DNA of 64,000 nucleotides from the NCBI GenBank assembly GCA_963788115.1, contig CAWBFD010000002.1, forward strand, positions 248,001 through 312,000, in the 5' to 3' direction. The stretch comes from CAWBFD01 sp963788115 (GTDB lineage: Bacteria; Actinomycetota; Thermoleophilia; Solirubrobacterales; 70-9). A program made the translations under genes and the position numbers. The notes beneath the pieces were generated by a model. The model was not told where the DNA came from and made no database searches. It saw only the letters and a list, made by a program, of their open reading frames with translations. Numbering within the stretch: position 1 is the stretch's first letter; every line of letters starts with the position of its first letter. Shown here in pieces: positions 16,162 through 26,452 of the stretch.

Positions 16162-17319
16162 TCAGCCGAGGATGCGGCCGGGGACGTCCCCGGGTTCCTC
16201 CACGGCCTCCCGAGCGCGCATCCGCCGCTCGATCCAGCCGGCGCCCACGGTGTCGGTGAGGCCGTGGGCCAGAATCGAGGCCAGGATCACGAACGCGGCT
16301 ACATCGAACACCAGGGTCCCGTTCTCGACCGCCGCGTCGAGCACGAACAGGGCGAACAGCATCGAGGCCACCCCCTTGGGGCCGAACCAGGCCATGAACA
16401 GCCTCTGCGGGCGGGGGATCCGGGTCCCGAGCAGCGCCGCGAGCACGGCCGCGGGCCGGGCGATGAGCAGCGCGAACGGAATGAAAGCGACCAGCGGCCA
16501 GATCTCGCCGTCGTACCCGGTGGCGACGATCAGCGCACCGAAGACGAAGAAGGTCAGCACCTGGAAGATCGACGAGACGTTCTCGGAGAAGTCGACGAAG
16601 CGCTCGGGGATGTCGTGCTCGGCCGCGCCGAGCACGATCCCGAACACGAAGGCGGCGATCAGGCCGTTGCCGAAGGTGACGTCGGCGAGCCCAAAGGCGG
16701 CTAGCCCGAAGCCGACCGCGTAGATGCCCTCGTAGCGCAGGGTGATCCCCCTGGGAGCGCGGCGATGAAGTCGGGCCGCGACCAGCCCCAGGACGACCCC
16801 GACGACCGCGCCGAAGGCCGCCTCCCCGAACAGCTTCGCCGCCTCGCTTCCGGCGTCACCCCCCGGCGTGGCAAGGACCAGGAAGAAGAGCACGAACGGC
16901 AGTGCCAGCCCGTCGTTGAGCCCGGACTCGAGGTTGAGCGTGTGGCGGATGGTCGCCGGGACCCGCTGGGCGGTGACGACAGTCGAGGTGACCACCGGAT
17001 CGGTGGGCGAGAGCACCGCCCCGAGCAGGAAGGCCTCGGCCCAGGTGAGCTCGGGAAAGAGCACCTGCGCGCCGAGCGCCAGGAGCGCCAGCGTGATCGG
17101 CATGGCCAGCGTCAGCGCCCGCACCGGGGGACTCCAATGCACCGCCAAGAGCTCACGCTCAACCACGAGCCCGTCGGCGATCAGGGTCAGGATCAGGGCC
17201 AACTCGATCAGCTCGAGAACTCCGACGTCGTTGACGTCGACGTCGATCACACCGGTGAGCGCGAGCACGATCCCGAGCGTCACCGACAGCACGGAGGTCG
17301 AGAGCACCGTCCGCTTCAT
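16162..17319 (-). CDS. Cation:proton antiporter, CPA1 family (N-terminus likely misread)
   Basis: 385 residues as readable, with 10-11 membrane segments. The exchange-site motif of NhaP/CPA1 proteins is clear: LSPTDPVVTS, then NLESGLNDGLALPFV. It would export Na+ or K+ in exchange for protons. The readable frame starts at ATG 17319, but the sequence just upstream encodes further helix-like residues (ALLAVAAALSGL), and the continuation LLIIG is in another frame. One extra base near 17356 would explain this, with a true start around 17394, 8 bp after the preceding gene's stop. It is the last gene of the envelope operon and converges on the small sdh-linked gene with a 7-bp gap. Confidence 0.85.
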   Translation of the reverse strand: MKRTVLSTSVLSVTLGIVLALTGVIDVDVNDVGVLELIELALILTLIADGLVVERELLAVHWSPPVRALTLAMPITLALLALGAQVLFPELTWAEAFLLGAVLSPTDPVVTSTVVTAQRVPATIRHTLNLESGLNDGLALPFVLFFLVLATPGGDAGSEAAKLFGEAAFGAVVGVVLGLVAARLHRRAPRGITLRYEGIYAVGFGLAAFGLADVTFGNGLIAAFVFGIVLGAAEHDIPERFVDFSENVSSIFQVLTFFVFGALIVATGYDGEIWPLVAFIPFALLIARPAAVLAALLGTRIPRPQRLFMAWFGPKGVASMLFALFVLDAAVENGTLVFDVAAFVILASILAHGLTDTVGAGWIERRMRAREAVEEPGDVPGRILG

Positions 17320-17401
17320 CAGCCCCGAAAGCGCCGCGGCGACGGCCAGCAGCGCACCCGATGATCAGGAGCGCCTCCCCGAACCCAGGTCCATGGGGGG
17401 C

Positions 17402-19807
17402 TTATATACGGCGGGCTTCGGGACTGTCGGTGAGCGCTAGCGGGTCCAGTCCCCGTAGCGCCCGCATGCCCGCCCGAGCGGAGACGACCAGCTCGCCGAG
17501 CCCCGGATGCGGCGGGGAGGCATCCTCGACGTAGCTCGGGCCGGCCCGGGTCGCCGCGACCGAGCCCAGGTGGGCCACGGAGTCCGCGCCGAGGAGCCGC
17601 CCGGGCAGCGGTGGTGTGTCCACCGTCGCCTCGAGGGTGGTGGCGCCGCCTCGATCCACGTTGATCTCGCCCGCCGGCCAGTACGGGATCACTCCGCGGT
17701 AGTCGAGGTTGGCGGGAACGGTGTGCTCGAGCCCGGGCGCCGTCAACGTCACCGGACGGGTCGAGTCGTACTGCAGCGAGATCGCCCACTCCCCGGGGGC
17801 GAGGTCGAGGTCGACGCTCGCGGAGGCGCCGCTTTCGATCGTCGCCGATGGCGACCACTCGCTGGGCTCGGCGCGCAGCGGGCGCGCCGAGAAGACCGCT
17901 GTCGGGGCGACGCCCGGCGCCGCCTCACACCGGACCGTCGCCCCCGGCTCCGGCCCGCGCTCCACGGGTTGGCGGCGAACCGGTCCGCCCGGCGCCTCCC
18001 ACAGGACGTAGGAGTCGGTCTCCAGGATCGGCTCGTACGAGGGGGGCGGCCCGCTCGCATAGGCCGCCCGGGTCGTGATCACATACGGGAACCGCGAGAG
18101 CTTGTCGGCGGCGATCGAGTCGAAGTCGAACTTCGACGCGACCTCGCGCAGGTCGAAGTTGGGCTTGACGAAGTAGGGGTCGTAGAAGTTGCGCACGTGG
18201 GTGAACGGGGTCGATCCGCGCAGCTCGTAGAGGACGAAGTTGTCGCGGCCGAGGAACAGCACCCGCTCGCCCTCGACCACTGGGCGGATCTCGGCGAGCT
18301 CGTCCATGTGATCCGTCGGGCCCACCGGCGCCTGGCGCAGCACGAGAAAGCTCGAGAGCGCGGCGCCGAGCGCGAAGGCCGCGGCCAAGAGCGACAGGCC
18401 GAGCGGACGCCAGCGCTCCTCGACCAGCCCGCCGAGCCCGACGAGGAGCACGAGGGGCGCCACGATCGCGAGCGCCTTCGCGGATGTGTAGACGGTGCCG
18501 AACGCGCGGGCGCCCACGTAGATGAGGACGGCGGCGGCAAGCGCCGCCGGGACCGATGTTCCGTGCCGGCGGATCCAGCGCGGCAGGCCGAAGGCGACGG
18601 CGAGCGCCGCGAGCGCCGCCCCAACATAGAAGACGATCGCGGGCAGGCTCCCGGCTCCGGCGGACAGGCGGAACTCACCGGTCGGCCACACCGCCAACGC
18701 CTCGAGCGGCGACAGGTGCCCGCGTAGATTGCCGAGGCCGCCCTCGTTCGCACGGTCCGGGTCCAGCGCGCGGAAGTCCGTGAAGTCGGCGATCCGTCCC
18801 CAGTCGGGAAGCGTCAGGATCAACAGCGCCACGAGTCCCGCCGCGATCGCCGGAGCGGCTCCGCGCGCAACATCGGCGGCCGACGGCGCAACGCGGCGCA
18901 GGACGCCGGCGGTCGCGGGCGCGAACGGACCGGTGCGCCGCACGAACCGGCCGGCTCGGCGACGCCAGCGAACCGCCTCGAGCGCGCCCCAGACGATGGT
19001 CGTCCCGGCCAGCCACACAAGCCCGGGGAAGCTGTAGGTGTAGACGGCCGCGGCCGCGATCAACCCCAGCGGCAAGGCATCGGTCGGGTACCGAAGGGTT
19101 GGCAGCAGCAGGGCGAATCCCAGCAGGAGCAGGGCGAGGATCGGCTCCTTGAAGGCCTCCTGCGCCAGATAGGCCGCGGCCATGTACGGGAGCGCGACGA
19201 GCACCCCAACGGCGACCCGAATCGCGGGACGGCGCGCCCCGAGGACGTCGGCCGCGAGGCCGGCGGTCAGCATCGGGATCGCAACCGTGAGGGCCGCGAA
19301 GACGTCGATCGAGCCCGCGCTCAGCAGCGCGCCGATCCCGGTGACCAGCGAGTGCGGGCCGAGCGGATAACCCTGGTCGATCAGCAGCGGCTCGGGCCGG
19401 AACCGCTCGCTGAGCCAGTCCGCGAGCAGCAGGTGCGAGGCCATGTCGTCGTTGACCAGGCCCACTCCGAGGACCCCGATTCGCCCGGCGGCAATGAACG
19501 GCAGCGAGGCGACGACGCCCGCCGCCAGTGCCGCGGCCACGGCCGGACCCTGCGGCGGCAGGAGCGGCCGCAGGAGGACGAGGACCGCGATCGCCAGCGC
19601 CACCAGCGCAGCGAGCACGACGGCCACCGCCGCCCCGCGGCCGTCGACCGAGGTGACGATCCCGGCGGCGGTCAGCAGCACGGCCAGTCCAACCGGGCCC
19701 GCGAGCCACGTCACCTCGCGGCGACCGCACAGCGACAGGACCGCCTGCCCGGCGATCAGGGAAGCGGCGACGATCAGCGCCGCCGAGGCACAGAAGGGGA
19801 GCAGCAC
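17402..19807 (-). CDS. Large polytopic membrane protein, GT-C glycosyltransferase-like
   Basis: 801 residues, GTG start. Residues 1-500 hold about 12-14 hydrophobic helices. An extracytoplasmic loop with VNDDMASHLLLADWL and IDQGYPLGPHSLV carries the acidic pair (DD) expected early in GT-C enzymes. From about residue 520 the protein is soluble and includes FLGRDNFVLYELRGSTPFTH, then a C-terminal beta-rich domain (about 640-780). GT-C enzymes use polyprenyl-phosphate sugars to build cell-wall glycans or glycoproteins; the assignment here rests on layout, not on a recognised family. Its neighbours, a PAP2 phosphatase and a lipid kinase, fit lipid-carrier glycan work. Confidence 0.7.
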   Translation of the reverse strand: MLLPFCASAALIVAASLIAGQAVLSLCGRREVTWLAGPVGLAVLLTAAGIVTSVDGRGAAVAVVLAALVALAIAVLVLLRPLLPPQGPAVAAALAAGVVASLPFIAAGRIGVLGVGLVNDDMASHLLLADWLSERFRPEPLLIDQGYPLGPHSLVTGIGALLSAGSIDVFAALTVAIPMLTAGLAADVLGARRPAIRVAVGVLVALPYMAAAYLAQEAFKEPILALLLLGFALLLPTLRYPTDALPLGLIAAAAVYTYSFPGLVWLAGTTIVWGALEAVRWRRRAGRFVRRTGPFAPATAGVLRRVAPSAADVARGAAPAIAAGLVALLILTLPDWGRIADFTDFRALDPDRANEGGLGNLRGHLSPLEALAVWPTGEFRLSAGAGSLPAIVFYVGAALAALAVAFGLPRWIRRHGTSVPAALAAAVLIYVGARAFGTVYTSAKALAIVAPLVLLVGLGGLVEERWRPLGLSLLAAAFALGAALSSFLVLRQAPVGPTDHMDELAEIRPVVEGERVLFLGRDNFVLYELRGSTPFTHVRNFYDPYFVKPNFDLREVASKFDFDSIAADKLSRFPYVITTRAAYASGPPPSYEPILETDSYVLWEAPGGPVRRQPVERGPEPGATVRCEAAPGVAPTAVFSARPLRAEPSEWSPSATIESGASASVDLDLAPGEWAISLQYDSTRPVTLTAPGLEHTVPANLDYRGVIPYWPAGEINVDRGGATTLEATVDTPPLPGRLLGADSVAHLGSVAATRAGPSYVEDASPPHPGLGELVVSARAGMRALRGLDPLALTDSPEARRI

Positions 19808-19819
19808 GGGGCCCGGACG

Positions 19820-20441
19820 CTAGCGGGAGGACATCCAGCGCCCCGGTCCCCACAGTGCCGTCGAGCGCACGGGCCGTCGCTTCGCCGAGCCCGGCGCCGA
19901 GCACCGATCCGGCCACGACGTCGCCGGGATAGTGCACGCCGGTGTGTATCCGGGAGTACGCGACGAGTGTCGCAAGCGCATACAGGGGCATGGCCGCCAC
20001 GAGGGAGGCGTGAGCGACTCCGGTCGCGAACGCAAACGCCGCCGCCGAGTGCCCGGACGGGAACGAACTCGAGACCGGCATCCGAACGTGGCGGGCGAGC
20101 GGCACCTCCTGAGCGATGCGGTCGGGGCGTCGGCGCCGGCCGAGCGGCTTGGCAAGCACGTTCGTCATTGTCGCCGCGACCGCAACCGAGGCGAGCCCGG
20201 TCACCGCCGCGCGGCGCCCGCGGCGCCCACCGGCCACCGCCAATACGGCAGCCGAGGCGAGCGACAGGCGGGAGTAGTCGGCGGCAGACGACAGCCGACT
20301 CATGGCGCCGTCCATCGCCGGCGTGGGCGTGGCCGCGATCGCCGCGTAGATGGCGACGTCGAGGCGCTCGGCCTCGTCGAGCCAGCGCGCGAAGCCCGGG
20401 CCCGCCGCGGCCGCAGAGGGAGACGGGTCGCCGGCGTTCAC
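19820..20441 (-). CDS. PAP2-family phosphatase (frame corrected at the 3' end)
   Basis: About 206 residues. The three PAP2 phosphatase motifs are present: KPLGRRRRPDR, SSSFPSGHSAAAFAFA and SRIHTGVHYPGDVVAGS. Membrane helices alternate with them. Substrates are usually undecaprenyl diphosphate or phosphatidic acid. GTG start at 20441. As written, the frame does not stop at the end of the conserved domain but runs to 18675, antagonising the next gene. One extra base in the CCCC run at 19841-19844 would give a stop at 19820, 13 bp before the next start, which is the arrangement chosen. It lies between the amphi-Trp and GT-C-like genes in one operon. Confidence 0.8.
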
Positions 20442-20466
20442 GTCGGGTGAGCGCCTACTGCCGGCG

Positions 20467-20686
20467 TCACCACTTCAACTCGATCTCGAGCTCCCGCTCG
20501 TCGGTCTCGACCTCGACCTCGACCTTGAGCTGCACCTCGTCCGGGACGTGGACCTGTCATGGTCATCCCGCCCTGCTCGAACTTGATCTCGTTGCCCTTG
20601 GAGAGCATGGTGGCGAGCCTCCGCAACCGGGTCGCGACCTCCTTCCGGCTGACCGTCTCCTTCTGCTCGACCTCGATGATGTCCAT
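20467..20686 (-). CDS. Amphi-Trp domain protein (apparent +1 frameshift)
   Basis: Starts at ATG 20686 behind a very strong ribosome-binding site (AAAGGAGA). The N-terminus (MDIIEVEQKETVSRKEVA, then LRRLATMLSKGNEIKFEQGG) and the C-terminus ending in ELEIELKW with a terminal Trp match the small amphi-Trp family. One extra base near 20553 splits it: the continuation VHVPDEVQLKVEVEVE is in the next frame and stops at 20467. Corrected length is 72 residues. The function of the family is unknown; members are common in halophilic archaea and actinobacteria. A second, truncated copy of the tail lies at 33673. It sits between the lipid kinase and PAP2 genes. Confidence 0.8.
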
Positions 20687-20721
20687 CGTTTCTCCTTTGT
20701 CTAGGGGTTTGTCTTTTCGGG

Positions 20722-21992
20722 TCATGCCGCGGCCCGAGCGTGGCGACGCGAGCCGGTGCTCGCGGCGGGCGTCCGGCCGCAATCCGGGCGAGGGCGCGGA
20801 CACCGTCCCAGGAATCCTCGGGCATCGCGGCGGACGGGGAGGCGCCCGGATGCTCATGGGCGATCCGGACCCGCAGCACCCCGGGCCTGATCCGGAAGCG
20901 AAGTGGGGGGTCAAGCCTCACCGCCTCACCGTCGATGCCGGCGGCGATCGGGCCATCCGCGTCGACCTCGAACTCGGGGGTCGACCACTCGCGCCAGGGT
21001 CGCTGCGGCAGGCGCCCACGCTGGCCGCGCCCGGTCGGCTCGGAGGCCACCGTCACTCCGAGCAAGCCGTCGTCGATCCTCGGGCGGGTTCCGGAGCCGA
21101 CGGCGCGCCCGAGCCGGTAGCGGTTGTTGGAGACCAGGATCGCTGCCCCCGAGGAGTGCTCGTGGCCGCCCGGCCCCCTCCAGCGCAGGTCGAGGCCCTC
21201 TCCCTCGGGACCGAGGACGTCGGGGAGGGTGTCGAGGATCGTCCGCAGCTTCGCCTCGCGGTACCCCTCCCGCTGGACGGCCTCCGCATAGAGGCCGAGC
21301 GAGACGTTGTTGACGAAGACGCGGCCGTTGACCTCAGCCAGGTCGACGCGGCGCTCGCCCCCGTCGACAAACGCCTCGAGCGCGCCGACCACGTCGTCGC
21401 GGTCGACCCCGAGGTCGAGGGCGAAGTGGTTCCGGGTCCCGGCCGGGATGCAGGCGTAGGGGAGGTCGAGCTCGGCCGCGACCATCGCGACCACCGCCTG
21501 CGAGCCGTCGCCACCGGCCATGGCCACCGCATCGGCGCCGTCGGCCACCGTGTCGCGCACCAGTTGCTCCAGGTCGGTGCCGAGCGTCAACTCGATCGGC
21601 TCAATGCCCCTTCTCTGGGCCTCTTCGGCGAGCTTGAACTTCTCCGCTTTGCCGCCCCCCGATTTCGGGTTGTAGAAGAGGACGGCGCGCTTCGGCGCCG
21701 GCGCCTCGGGAAGTGGCGCGTGATAGGCGATCGCGGCCTTTGCCGCAATCGCCGCAACCGCCAGCCCAGCAACGATCACGATTGCCGCGACGATGTGGTC
21801 CCCGTCATTCACGAGCACGATCAGCGTCGTCGCGAGCGCGAGAATCCCAACCGCGAAACCCATGGTCCTGGCAGCGCCCCTGCGGAGAAGGCCGTACCAG
21901 ACGGCGGCAAGCCCGATCAGAAGCAATGCGAGGACAAGCAACACTCGAGGGAACTCCTGCACCATGACGACGAGCGCCAGGACCAGCATCAA
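20722..21992 (-). CDS. Diacylglycerol kinase family lipid kinase with N-terminal membrane helices
   Basis: The kinase core begins with AVLFYNPKSGGGKAEKF and continues with VAMAGGDGSQAVVAMVA and ACIPAGTRNHFALDLG, the DAGK catalytic signatures (nucleotide-binding GGDG). Three hydrophobic helices precede it in residues 1-95, an unusual fusion that anchors the kinase. The readable start is TTG/ATG at 21992/21989; in another frame an ATG at 22071 leads to SERFWDTRRAAAIAALL, so the true start may be there with one extra base in between. The C-terminus is also unsure: the homology ends about residue 400, the frame stays open to 20475 inside the amphi-Trp gene, and an out-of-frame stop lies at 20722. 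Product: lipid phosphorylation at the membrane. Confidence 0.82.
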
Positions 21993-22092
21993 GGGCGGCA
22001 GGAGGAGCGCCGCGATCGCGGCCGCCCGCCGGGTGTCCCAGAACCTCTCTGATCGCGGGCCCCGACGCCATCAACGCGGCAGCCCCCGCCCT

Positions 22093-22815
22093 CTAAGGCT
22101 TCGCATCATTGGACAAGTCCGGGGCGGCCCTGCGGCGATGCGGCCGCCAGAGGCTGACCAGGCCCGCGATCAGCGTGACCAGGAAGATCTGTCCGAGCAG
22201 CATCTCCAGCCCGGCGAACATCTTCCCCGGCTGCCCCCCAGGGACCAGATTGCCGTAGCCGGTCGTGGTCAGCGTGGTGAAGCTGAAGAAAATGAAATCG
22301 CCGTCATGGGGCTCCCCGGCGCCGAAAAACGACCCTGACTGCAGCCGGTCTATCGCGGCATAGAGGGAGGTGAAAAGCAGGCCGAAGATCATGTAGACGC
22401 TGATCGCTCCCAGGATGGTCCGGAAGCCGACCTCCAATGCGCCGATTACCGCGCGCAGAATGGCCGCGGCCGCCGAGGCGAGGAGGAACGTCTGCGTGAG
22501 CGCCGCGGTCGCGAGGAAAGCGCGCTCGCCGGAGAGCTCCGCGATGACTGCGAGGGTCACCGATCCGACGGCCAGAGCAACGGCCCAGCGAACGATGACC
22601 GTCCCGGCGCCGGCGCTAGCCAGCCCGAACGCGCCGGCTGCGCATCCCAGAGCCAAGACTGCCACGGCGCTCCAACCGTCGAATGCGGTCAGTGATGCCA
22701 CCACGTACGTCGCGAGCACGAGCAGGAGGACGAGGCCGAAGGCGTCGCTGATCCGCTCCGCAACGCGTGCCCACTCTCGGCCCGACCCTCCCGTCTCACC
22801 CATCCTCGAGGACAT
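22093..22815 (-). CDS. Potassium channel family protein (2-TM pore module)
   Basis: About 240 residues. The K+ selectivity filter is clear: SFTTLTTTGYGNLVPGG, followed by a last helix (LEMLLGQIFLVTLIAGLVSL). Before it are four to five hydrophobic helices, so the whole resembles a Kch-like or bacterial voltage-sensor-lacking channel. No charged S4 helix or RCK domain is seen. ATG at 22815 or 22803 is possible; the longer frame up to 22953 has an Arg/His-rich lead that looks non-coding. It is the first gene of the minus-strand envelope operon and is 21 bp before the likely lipid kinase start. Role: K+ conductance, perhaps in step with the operon's CPA1 antiporter. Confidence 0.85.
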   Translation of the reverse strand: MSSRMGETGGSGREWARVAERISDAFGLVLLLVLATYVVASLTAFDGWSAVAVLALGCAAGAFGLASAGAGTVIVRWAVALAVGSVTLAVIAELSGERAFLATAALTQTFLLASAAAAILRAVIGALEVGFRTILGAISVYMIFGLLFTSLYAAIDRLQSGSFFGAGEPHDGDFIFFSFTTLTTTGYGNLVPGGQPGKMFAGLEMLLGQIFLVTLIAGLVSLWRPHRRRAAPDLSNDAKP

Positions 22816-23123
22816 CCTTACGCGGGAGCGTAGTCGGGGTCCGGTGGCCCGCGCTCGGTGTCGGCGGCATGCGATCCGGGCTGGCGCGTGGGGATGGTGC
22901 CTGCCGAGGACGTGAGCCCGACGGGAAATCACCCGAAAATGGGGATGCGCCATCGGCCTGGCTACGCCAAGATCGGAGTCGCCCGCCCAGCGTCCACCGA
23001 ACGAAAGGCACGCATGAGGACCACGCTACGACCTCGTCCACGGATGACCGCGAGCGCCAGCGGGGGACCCCGGTCCGCGGAGGCGTCCGGCGACGATCGC
23101 GCCTACGGGCCGTGGGTGGCCCC
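22816..23123. promoter_or_regulatory. Divergent intergenic region with GGGTGATTTC motif
   Basis: 308 bp between the channel gene (minus) and the first GH15 gene (plus). No convincing gene is seen. At 22922-22944 there is a minus-strand copy of a motif (CCCC-6 nt-GGGTGATTTCCCG) that also occurs at 36020-36040, and in variant form at 35925 and 43976. It is a candidate operator or promoter element. Confidence 0.4.
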
Positions 23124-25071
23124 ATGAGCGCGGCGAAGCCCAAGCACCTGGAGAAGCCGGCGCGCAGCGAACGCACAGACAGCAAACCGGCGGGTGCGCC
23201 TGCGCCTCAGAGCGCCGCGGCGCCGTCGCCGTTCCCACCGATCGCCGACTACGCGTTCCTGTCCAACTGCCATACCGGCGCGCTGGTCGCACCGGATGGC
23301 ACTATCGACTGGCTCTGCGTGCCGCGCTTCGACTCCCCCAGCGTGTTCGGAAGCCTGCTGGACCGCGGAGCGGGTGCCTTCCGGCTGGGCCCGTTCGGGG
23401 TCAACGTCCCGACGTCGCGGGTCTACGAGCCGGGCACGAACAGCCTCACCACGACGTGGCGCGCGCCGACCGGGTGGATCTTGGTCCGTGACGCGCTGAC
23501 CATCGGCCCGCGCCGCCACGCGGACGAAATCACCCCGCACACCCGGCCCCCTACCGACGACGACGCCGACCACATGCTCGTCCGCACGGTCCTCTGCCTC
23601 TCGGGCAGCGTCGACGTCGAGTTGGTGTGTGAGCCGGTCTTCGACTACGGACGCACGCCAGCGGAGTGGTCGCTCGCCGACGGCAGCGACCACACGGCCG
23701 ACGCAACCGGCGCCAGCCAGACGATCAGGCTGCAGTCCGACATGGCGCTCGGCGTCGAGGGCGACCGGGTCAGAGCCCGACACACCCTCGCACCAAGGCG
23801 ACCAGGTCTACTGCTCGCTGTCGTGGGCTGAGGAGCTCGCGTCGCCGCAGAACATCGACGAGGCCAACGGCAGGCTCGCCGCTACCACGCGCTACTGGCG
23901 CGCCTGGCTGGACCGGTCTCGTCGGGTCGACCATCGCTGGCGCGAGCCGATCGAACGCTCGGCACTGGCCGTCAAGGGCCTGACGTACATGCCCACCGGG
24001 GCCACCGTGGCCGCGCTGACGACCTCGCTGCCGGAGACCCCGGGCGGGGAGCGCAACTGGGACTACCGGTTCACGTGGATGCGCGACACGACCTTCACGC
24101 TGCAGGCGCTGCACTACCTCGACCTCGACTGGGAGGCGGACGAGTTCATGCAGTTCGTCGCCGATCTCGAGGCCAACGAGGACGGCTCCCTGCAGATCAT
24201 GTACGGGATCGACGGGCGCCGCGACTTGACCGAGTCCACGCGCGACGAGCTCTCCGGCTACGCGGGCGCGCAGCCGGTGCGCATCGGCAACGGCGCCTTC
24301 GATCAGCGCCAGAACGACGTCTTCGGTGCCGTGCTGGACTCCATCCTCCTCCACACGCGCCGCAGCCAGCGACTGCCTAGGCGCTTGTGGCCGATCGTCC
24401 AGAGCCAAGCCGAGTGCGCGACCAAGGTCTGGAAGCAGCCCGACCAGGGGATCTGGGAGGCTCGCGGCGAGCCCAAGCACTACGTCTCCTCCAAGCTCAT
24501 GTGCTGGGTCGCGCTCGACCGAGCGGCGAAGCTCGCCGGCCTCCGCGGCGAGCCGGAGTTGGAGGCCACCTGGCGGGCTACCGCCGACGAGATCAAGGCG
24601 GACATCCTCGAGCACGGGGTGCGCGACGACATCCTGCGCCAGCACTACGAGACCGACGCTCTGGACGCGTCCACGCTGCTGGCGGCGACCTTCGGGTTCC
24701 TGCCCGGCGACGACGAGCGCATGCGCAAGTCCGTCGATGCGATCGCCGACGATCTGACCGAGGACGGATTCGTCCTGCGCTACAAGACCGATGAGACCGA
24801 CGACGGCCTCTCGGGCAAGGAGGGCAGCTTCCTGATCTGCTCGTTCTGGCTCGTCTCGGCGCTGGCGATCGTTGGTGAGGTGCAACGCGCGCGCGACCTC
24901 ATGGACCGCCTGCTCGGTGTCGCCTCACCGCTCGGCCTTTTCGCCGAGGAGTTCGACACGAGCACAGGCCGACACCTCGGCAACTTCCCCCAGGCCTTCT
25001 CCCATCTGGCGCTCATCGGGGCTGCCGCACGGATCATCCTCGCCGAGCGGATTCCCGAATACACGTCGTGA
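23124..25071 (+). CDS. GH15 family glycoside hydrolase, trehalase/glucoamylase-like (apparent +1 frameshift)
   Basis: About 648 residues after correction; one extra base at about 23790 separates ...RHTL from HQGDQVYCSLSW. The N-terminal beta-rich domain starts PFPPIADYAFLSNCHTGALV. The (alpha/alpha)6 catalytic domain carries RNWDYRFTWMRD, the acid-Glu region GIWEARGEPKHYVSSKLMCW and the base-Glu region LFAEEFDTSTGRHLGNFPQ. Actinobacterial members of this group are trehalases (trehalose to two glucose) or act on other alpha-glucosides. No signal peptide, so likely cytosolic. A close paralogue is at 57984-59873. The ATG at 23124 overlaps the end of an open upstream frame. Its neighbour zwf is convergent, 18 bp away. 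Confidence 0.88.
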
Positions 25072-25089
25072 GCAACGATGACGAAGGCG

Positions 25090-26452
25090 TCAGAGCACGG
25101 GGCCCGGGGGCGCTGCGCCGGCAGCGTACTGCTGCATCGGAACGTCGCCGGCGGCCCACGCCGCCATCACGGGGTCGATGATCCGCCAGGCCTCCTCGGC
25201 CTCGTCGCCGCGGATGAACAGCATCGGGTTGCGCTGGAGCATCTCGTCGATGAGGTGGGCGTAGGCCGAGAATCTCGGCGGCGTCGAGCGGGCCTCGAGC
25301 CGGCGGATCTCGGCCGTCTGCTCCGGACCGTTGAGCGTCGTGGCGACGCGCACGTACGGATCTATGAGCCCGATCGTGAGCACGTTCGGCTCAACGCCGG
25401 GAAACCGGTCGGTCAGGTATCGGGGGAGCGGACGGAAATGGATGGCGATCTCGGCGGAGTCCGTCTCGAGGGCCTTGCCGGACCGAAGGGTGAAAGGGAC
25501 GCCGTCCCACCGCGAGCTGTTCAGGCCAACGGTCAGGGAGGCGTACGTCTCGGTCTCGCGGCTGGGGTCCACCCCGGGTTCGTCTACGTAGGCGGGAACC
25601 TGCCGTGAACCGATCTTGCCGGCGGCGTACCGGGCCCGGATCGAGTCGCTGCGCATTCGCTCCGACGAGGGCGTGGCCACCCTTCGCAGCGCCTCGACGC
25701 GCACGTCCCTGAAGGAGTCGGCGTCGGCTCTCGCCGGCTGCTCCATGAGGACCAGCGCCATGGCCTCCATGAGGTGGTTCTGCACCATGTCCTTGAGGGC
25801 GCCGGCGCCGTCGTAGTAGGAGGCCCGGCCCTCGAGGGTGAGGCTCTCGAGCCAGCTGATGTCGACCCGATCGACGTGCACCGTGTTGAGAACCGGCTCG
25901 AAGACGCGGTTGAGGAAGCGCAGGACGATGACGCGGCGGACGAGCTCGTCGGAGAGGAAGTGGTCGATGCGGAAGATCGTGGGGGCCGGCAGCTCGATAC
26001 GGAGGATCTCGTTGAGGTGCTGTGCCGAGGCCAGGTCGGTGCCGAACGGCTTCTCGATCGCCACCGCGTCCGCGGAGCTCAAACCCGTCGCGGCTAGCGC
26101 CGGCAGCGCCTTCGTCAGGAGGCTCGGTGGCAGCGCGAGGTAGACCAGCGTGTCCGGATGGTCGTCGCCGATCACGCGGCTGACGTCCTCCGACCGGGTG
26201 ACGTCGGCTGGCTGGAAGCTCAGCATGCTCACGACGCGATCGCGTGTGGCCGGCGTGACTTCCGCATGCTCCCGCGAGCTTGCCGGCGATGTGCTCGCGG
26301 AAGTCGTCGGTCGACCAGTCGGTGATGTCGGACCCGACCAGGGTCAACCCATCTGGTAGCAGTCCGTCCTCGGCCAACTGGGCGACCGCGGGCAGCAGCA
26401 GGCGGCTGGTCAGATCACCGGAAGCTCCGAACAAGACCATGCGCTCGATCAT
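25090..26452 (-). CDS. zwf: Glucose-6-phosphate dehydrogenase, copy 1 (apparent +1 frameshift)
   Basis: About 453 residues after removing one base in the GGG run at 26271-26273. The N-terminus is MIERMVLFGASGDLTSR (NADP-binding GxxGDL). The later frame holds AIEKPFGTDLASAQ (substrate-binding EKP) and FRIDHFLSDELV, with the catalytic His in RIDH. The sequence is more divergent than the second copy at 59870: GASGDLTSRLLLP replaces the usual GxxGDLAKRKL. It makes 6-phosphogluconolactone and NAD(P)H. The ATG overlaps the stop of the SMP-30 lactonase gene upstream (ATGA), so both are co-translated. Confidence 0.9.

Noticed and set aside
18675..19811. Continuation of the PAP2 frame through the GT-C-like gene, suggesting a PAP2 fusion
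   Set aside because: After the PAP2 motifs the translation becomes Arg/Gly/Pro-rich without hydrophobic pattern, while the other frame encodes a clear membrane protein; a 3' indel explains it.
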